From: Candidatus Pacebacteria bacterium CG10_big_fil_rev_8_21_14_0_10_44_11
GTDB taxonomy: Bacteria; Patescibacteriota; Microgenomatia; UBA1400; PJMF01
NCBI GenBank assembly: GCA_002772705.1
Contig: PFDH01000062.1
Location: 195-6,881 of the forward strand
DNA: 6,687 nt
Reading direction: 5' to 3'
The notes below the pieces were generated by a model. The model made no database searches. It was given only the letters and a program-made list of their open reading frames with translations, and was not told where the DNA came from. A program made the translations under genes and the position numbers. This document shows positions 5,871-6,687 of the stretch, piece after piece. Every line of letters begins with the position of its first letter. Position 1 is the first letter of the stretch.

Positions 5871-5922
5871 TTTTTCGAAAATGTCCCCTTTGCGTTAAGT
5901 AGAAATGTCCCCTTTCGAAAAA
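5871..5922. repeat. Nested inverted and direct repeats at the IS end
   Basis: TTTTTCGAAA (5871-5880) and its reverse complement TTTCGAAAAA (5913-5922) form a 10-bp inverted repeat. Between and overlapping them, AAATGTCCCCTTT occurs twice in direct orientation (5879-5891 and 5903-5915), 24 bp apart. ATGTCCCC-rich ends are, from memory, typical of elements with this transposase. These are probably transposase-binding sites; the spacing suggests two binding sites at this end. Confidence 0.7.
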
Positions 5923-5971
5923 AGGTCTTCATAATTTAGTTGCGTAGCAACTGATGAAATGGAGGCTTTAA

Positions 5972-6687
5972 ATGACGGGAGATATTACCATGAGTGTAAG
6001 AGAAATCAATCAAGTAGAACTATTTGAAAAGCTGACGAGAAGGGAAATAAAACAAAGTAATGTAGCTAGTATTCTTGGTATATCTGTAAGACAGATCAAA
6101 AGAAAACTAAGAAACTACAAACTAGATGGTGCTAAATCATTAGTTCATAAATCCAGAGGTCGGGTTAGTAACAACAAAATTAGTCAGAAAACTCTTGATA
6201 AAGCAATAAATATAGTTAAAGAGAAGTATTGGGACTTTGGTCCAACACTAGCTCATGAAAAGTTAGTTGAAAACCATAACTTCAAGATAAGCTTGTCTTC
6301 TGTAAGAAAAGAAATGGTCGAGACAAGTTTGTGGAAACCAACGAAAAAAAGAAAAGCTCACATTCACCAACTTCGAGAAAGAAGAGCCTGTTTTGGGGAG
6401 CTAGTACAGCTAGATGGTTCACCTCACGACTGGTTCGAAGGTAGAGCTTCCCAGTGTAATCTCAATGTAGCAATTGATGATGCCTCCAGTAAATCTTTTT
6501 GCAAATTTAGTAAAACTGAAACTACTCAGGATTACTTCAAAATGGCTGAGGAATATTTTCTCAAATATGGATTACCTCTGGTATTTTACACAGATAAATA
6601 TGGTGTTTTTAGGATTAACAAAAATACAAATGACCTCAAAAAACCGACTCAAAACGAGAACAAGGATTTAACTCAATTTGGTAGAGC
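5972..6687 (+). CDS. ISNCY-family transposase, N-terminal part (runs off right edge)
   Basis: 238 complete codons without a stop to the window edge. It starts at ATG 5972, preceded by GGAGG (5961-5965) at 6-nt spacing; an in-frame ATG at 5990 is a weaker alternative. Residues about 8-60 form a helix-turn-helix DNA-binding region (SNVASILGISVRQIKRKL) followed by LVHKSRGR. A second winged-helix-like part contains DFGPTLAHEKL. The DDE catalytic core begins with LDGSPHDWFEG (first Asp, D148), then NVAIDDAS, and YTDKYGVF (second Asp, D208). The third catalytic residue, normally a glutamate further on, lies outside the window. The enzyme cuts and joins the element's ends during transposition. The visible part has no frameshift or stop, so it may be active. 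Confidence 0.9.
   Translation, partial: MTGDITMSVREINQVELFEKLTRREIKQSNVASILGISVRQIKRKLRNYKLDGAKSLVHKSRGRVSNNKISQKTLDKAINIVKEKYWDFGPTLAHEKLVENHNFKISLSSVRKEMVETSLWKPTKKRKAHIHQLRERRACFGELVQLDGSPHDWFEGRASQCNLNVAIDDASSKSFCKFSKTETTQDYFKMAEEYFLKYGLPLVFYTDKYGVFRINKNTNDLKKPTQNENKDLTQFGR

Larger units (their letters stand above)
5871..6687 (+). mobile_element. ISNCY-type insertion sequence, left part
   Basis: The transposase gene and the repeated ATGTCCCC sequences before it mark one end of an insertion sequence that continues past the window. The exact left end is not certain: the start given is the first clear repeat, and the terminal inverted repeat could begin 10-20 bp further left, within CTGTTAGCG. 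The right end and target duplication are outside the window. It is inserted just upstream of the promoter of the tyrosine operon, pointing away from it. Confidence 0.75.

Noticed and set aside
6474..6671. 65-codon plus-strand frame inside the transposase
   Set aside because: A shadow of the transposase frame, which is open from 5972 to the edge with catalytic motifs.

Overview
The window is bacterial and AT-rich by eye. Evidence for a bacterium is a canonical T-box leader with an intrinsic terminator, strong Shine-Dalgarno sites, a twin-arginine signal peptide and an ISNCY-type insertion sequence. The phylum cannot be fixed. T-box leaders are commonest in Firmicutes and occur in a few other phyla. 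The Nudix protein at the left edge resembles, from memory, proteins of candidate-phyla (Patescibacteria) genomes, but this is weak evidence.

Layout, left to right. Positions 1-381 (minus) hold the N-terminal part of a Nudix hydrolase cut by the window edge. Divergent from it, 411-2198 (plus) encodes a 595-residue protein with a Tat signal and no domain I recognise. Facing it, and read from right to left, is a single minus-strand transcription unit: a sigma70-like promoter (5846-5819), a T-box riboswitch (about 5795-5451) with a UAC tyrosine specifier and a UGGU acceptor-binding bulge, a tRNA-Tyr(GUA) gene (5425-5354), a HisC-like PLP aminotransferase (5330-4206), a eukaryotic/archaeal-type tyrosyl-tRNA synthetase (4209-3115) and a 274-residue protein (3094-2270) that looks like a diverged TyrRS-type catalytic domain without KMSKS or anticodon-binding domain. 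The right end (about 5871-6687) is the left part of an ISNCY-family element with an incomplete transposase gene.

The notable content is the central unit. Its tRNA begins C1-G72, has discriminator A73 and a 5-nt variable loop. These are archaeal/eukaryotic tRNA-Tyr features, whereas usual bacterial tRNA-Tyr is G1-C72 with a long variable arm. The synthetase next to it is of the matching type and keeps the residues for tyrosine and G34 recognition. The pair is therefore probably orthogonal to a standard bacterial TyrRS/tRNA-Tyr pair. The tRNA lies just downstream of the T-box terminator whose specifier and acceptor bulge it matches, so uncharged tRNA should promote synthesis of more of itself, its synthetase and an amino-acid-forming aminotransferase. 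The last gene, a synthetase-like protein, is the main unknown. It could use, edit or sense the product of the pair, for example in tRNA-dependent biosynthesis as cyclodipeptide synthases do; this is inference.
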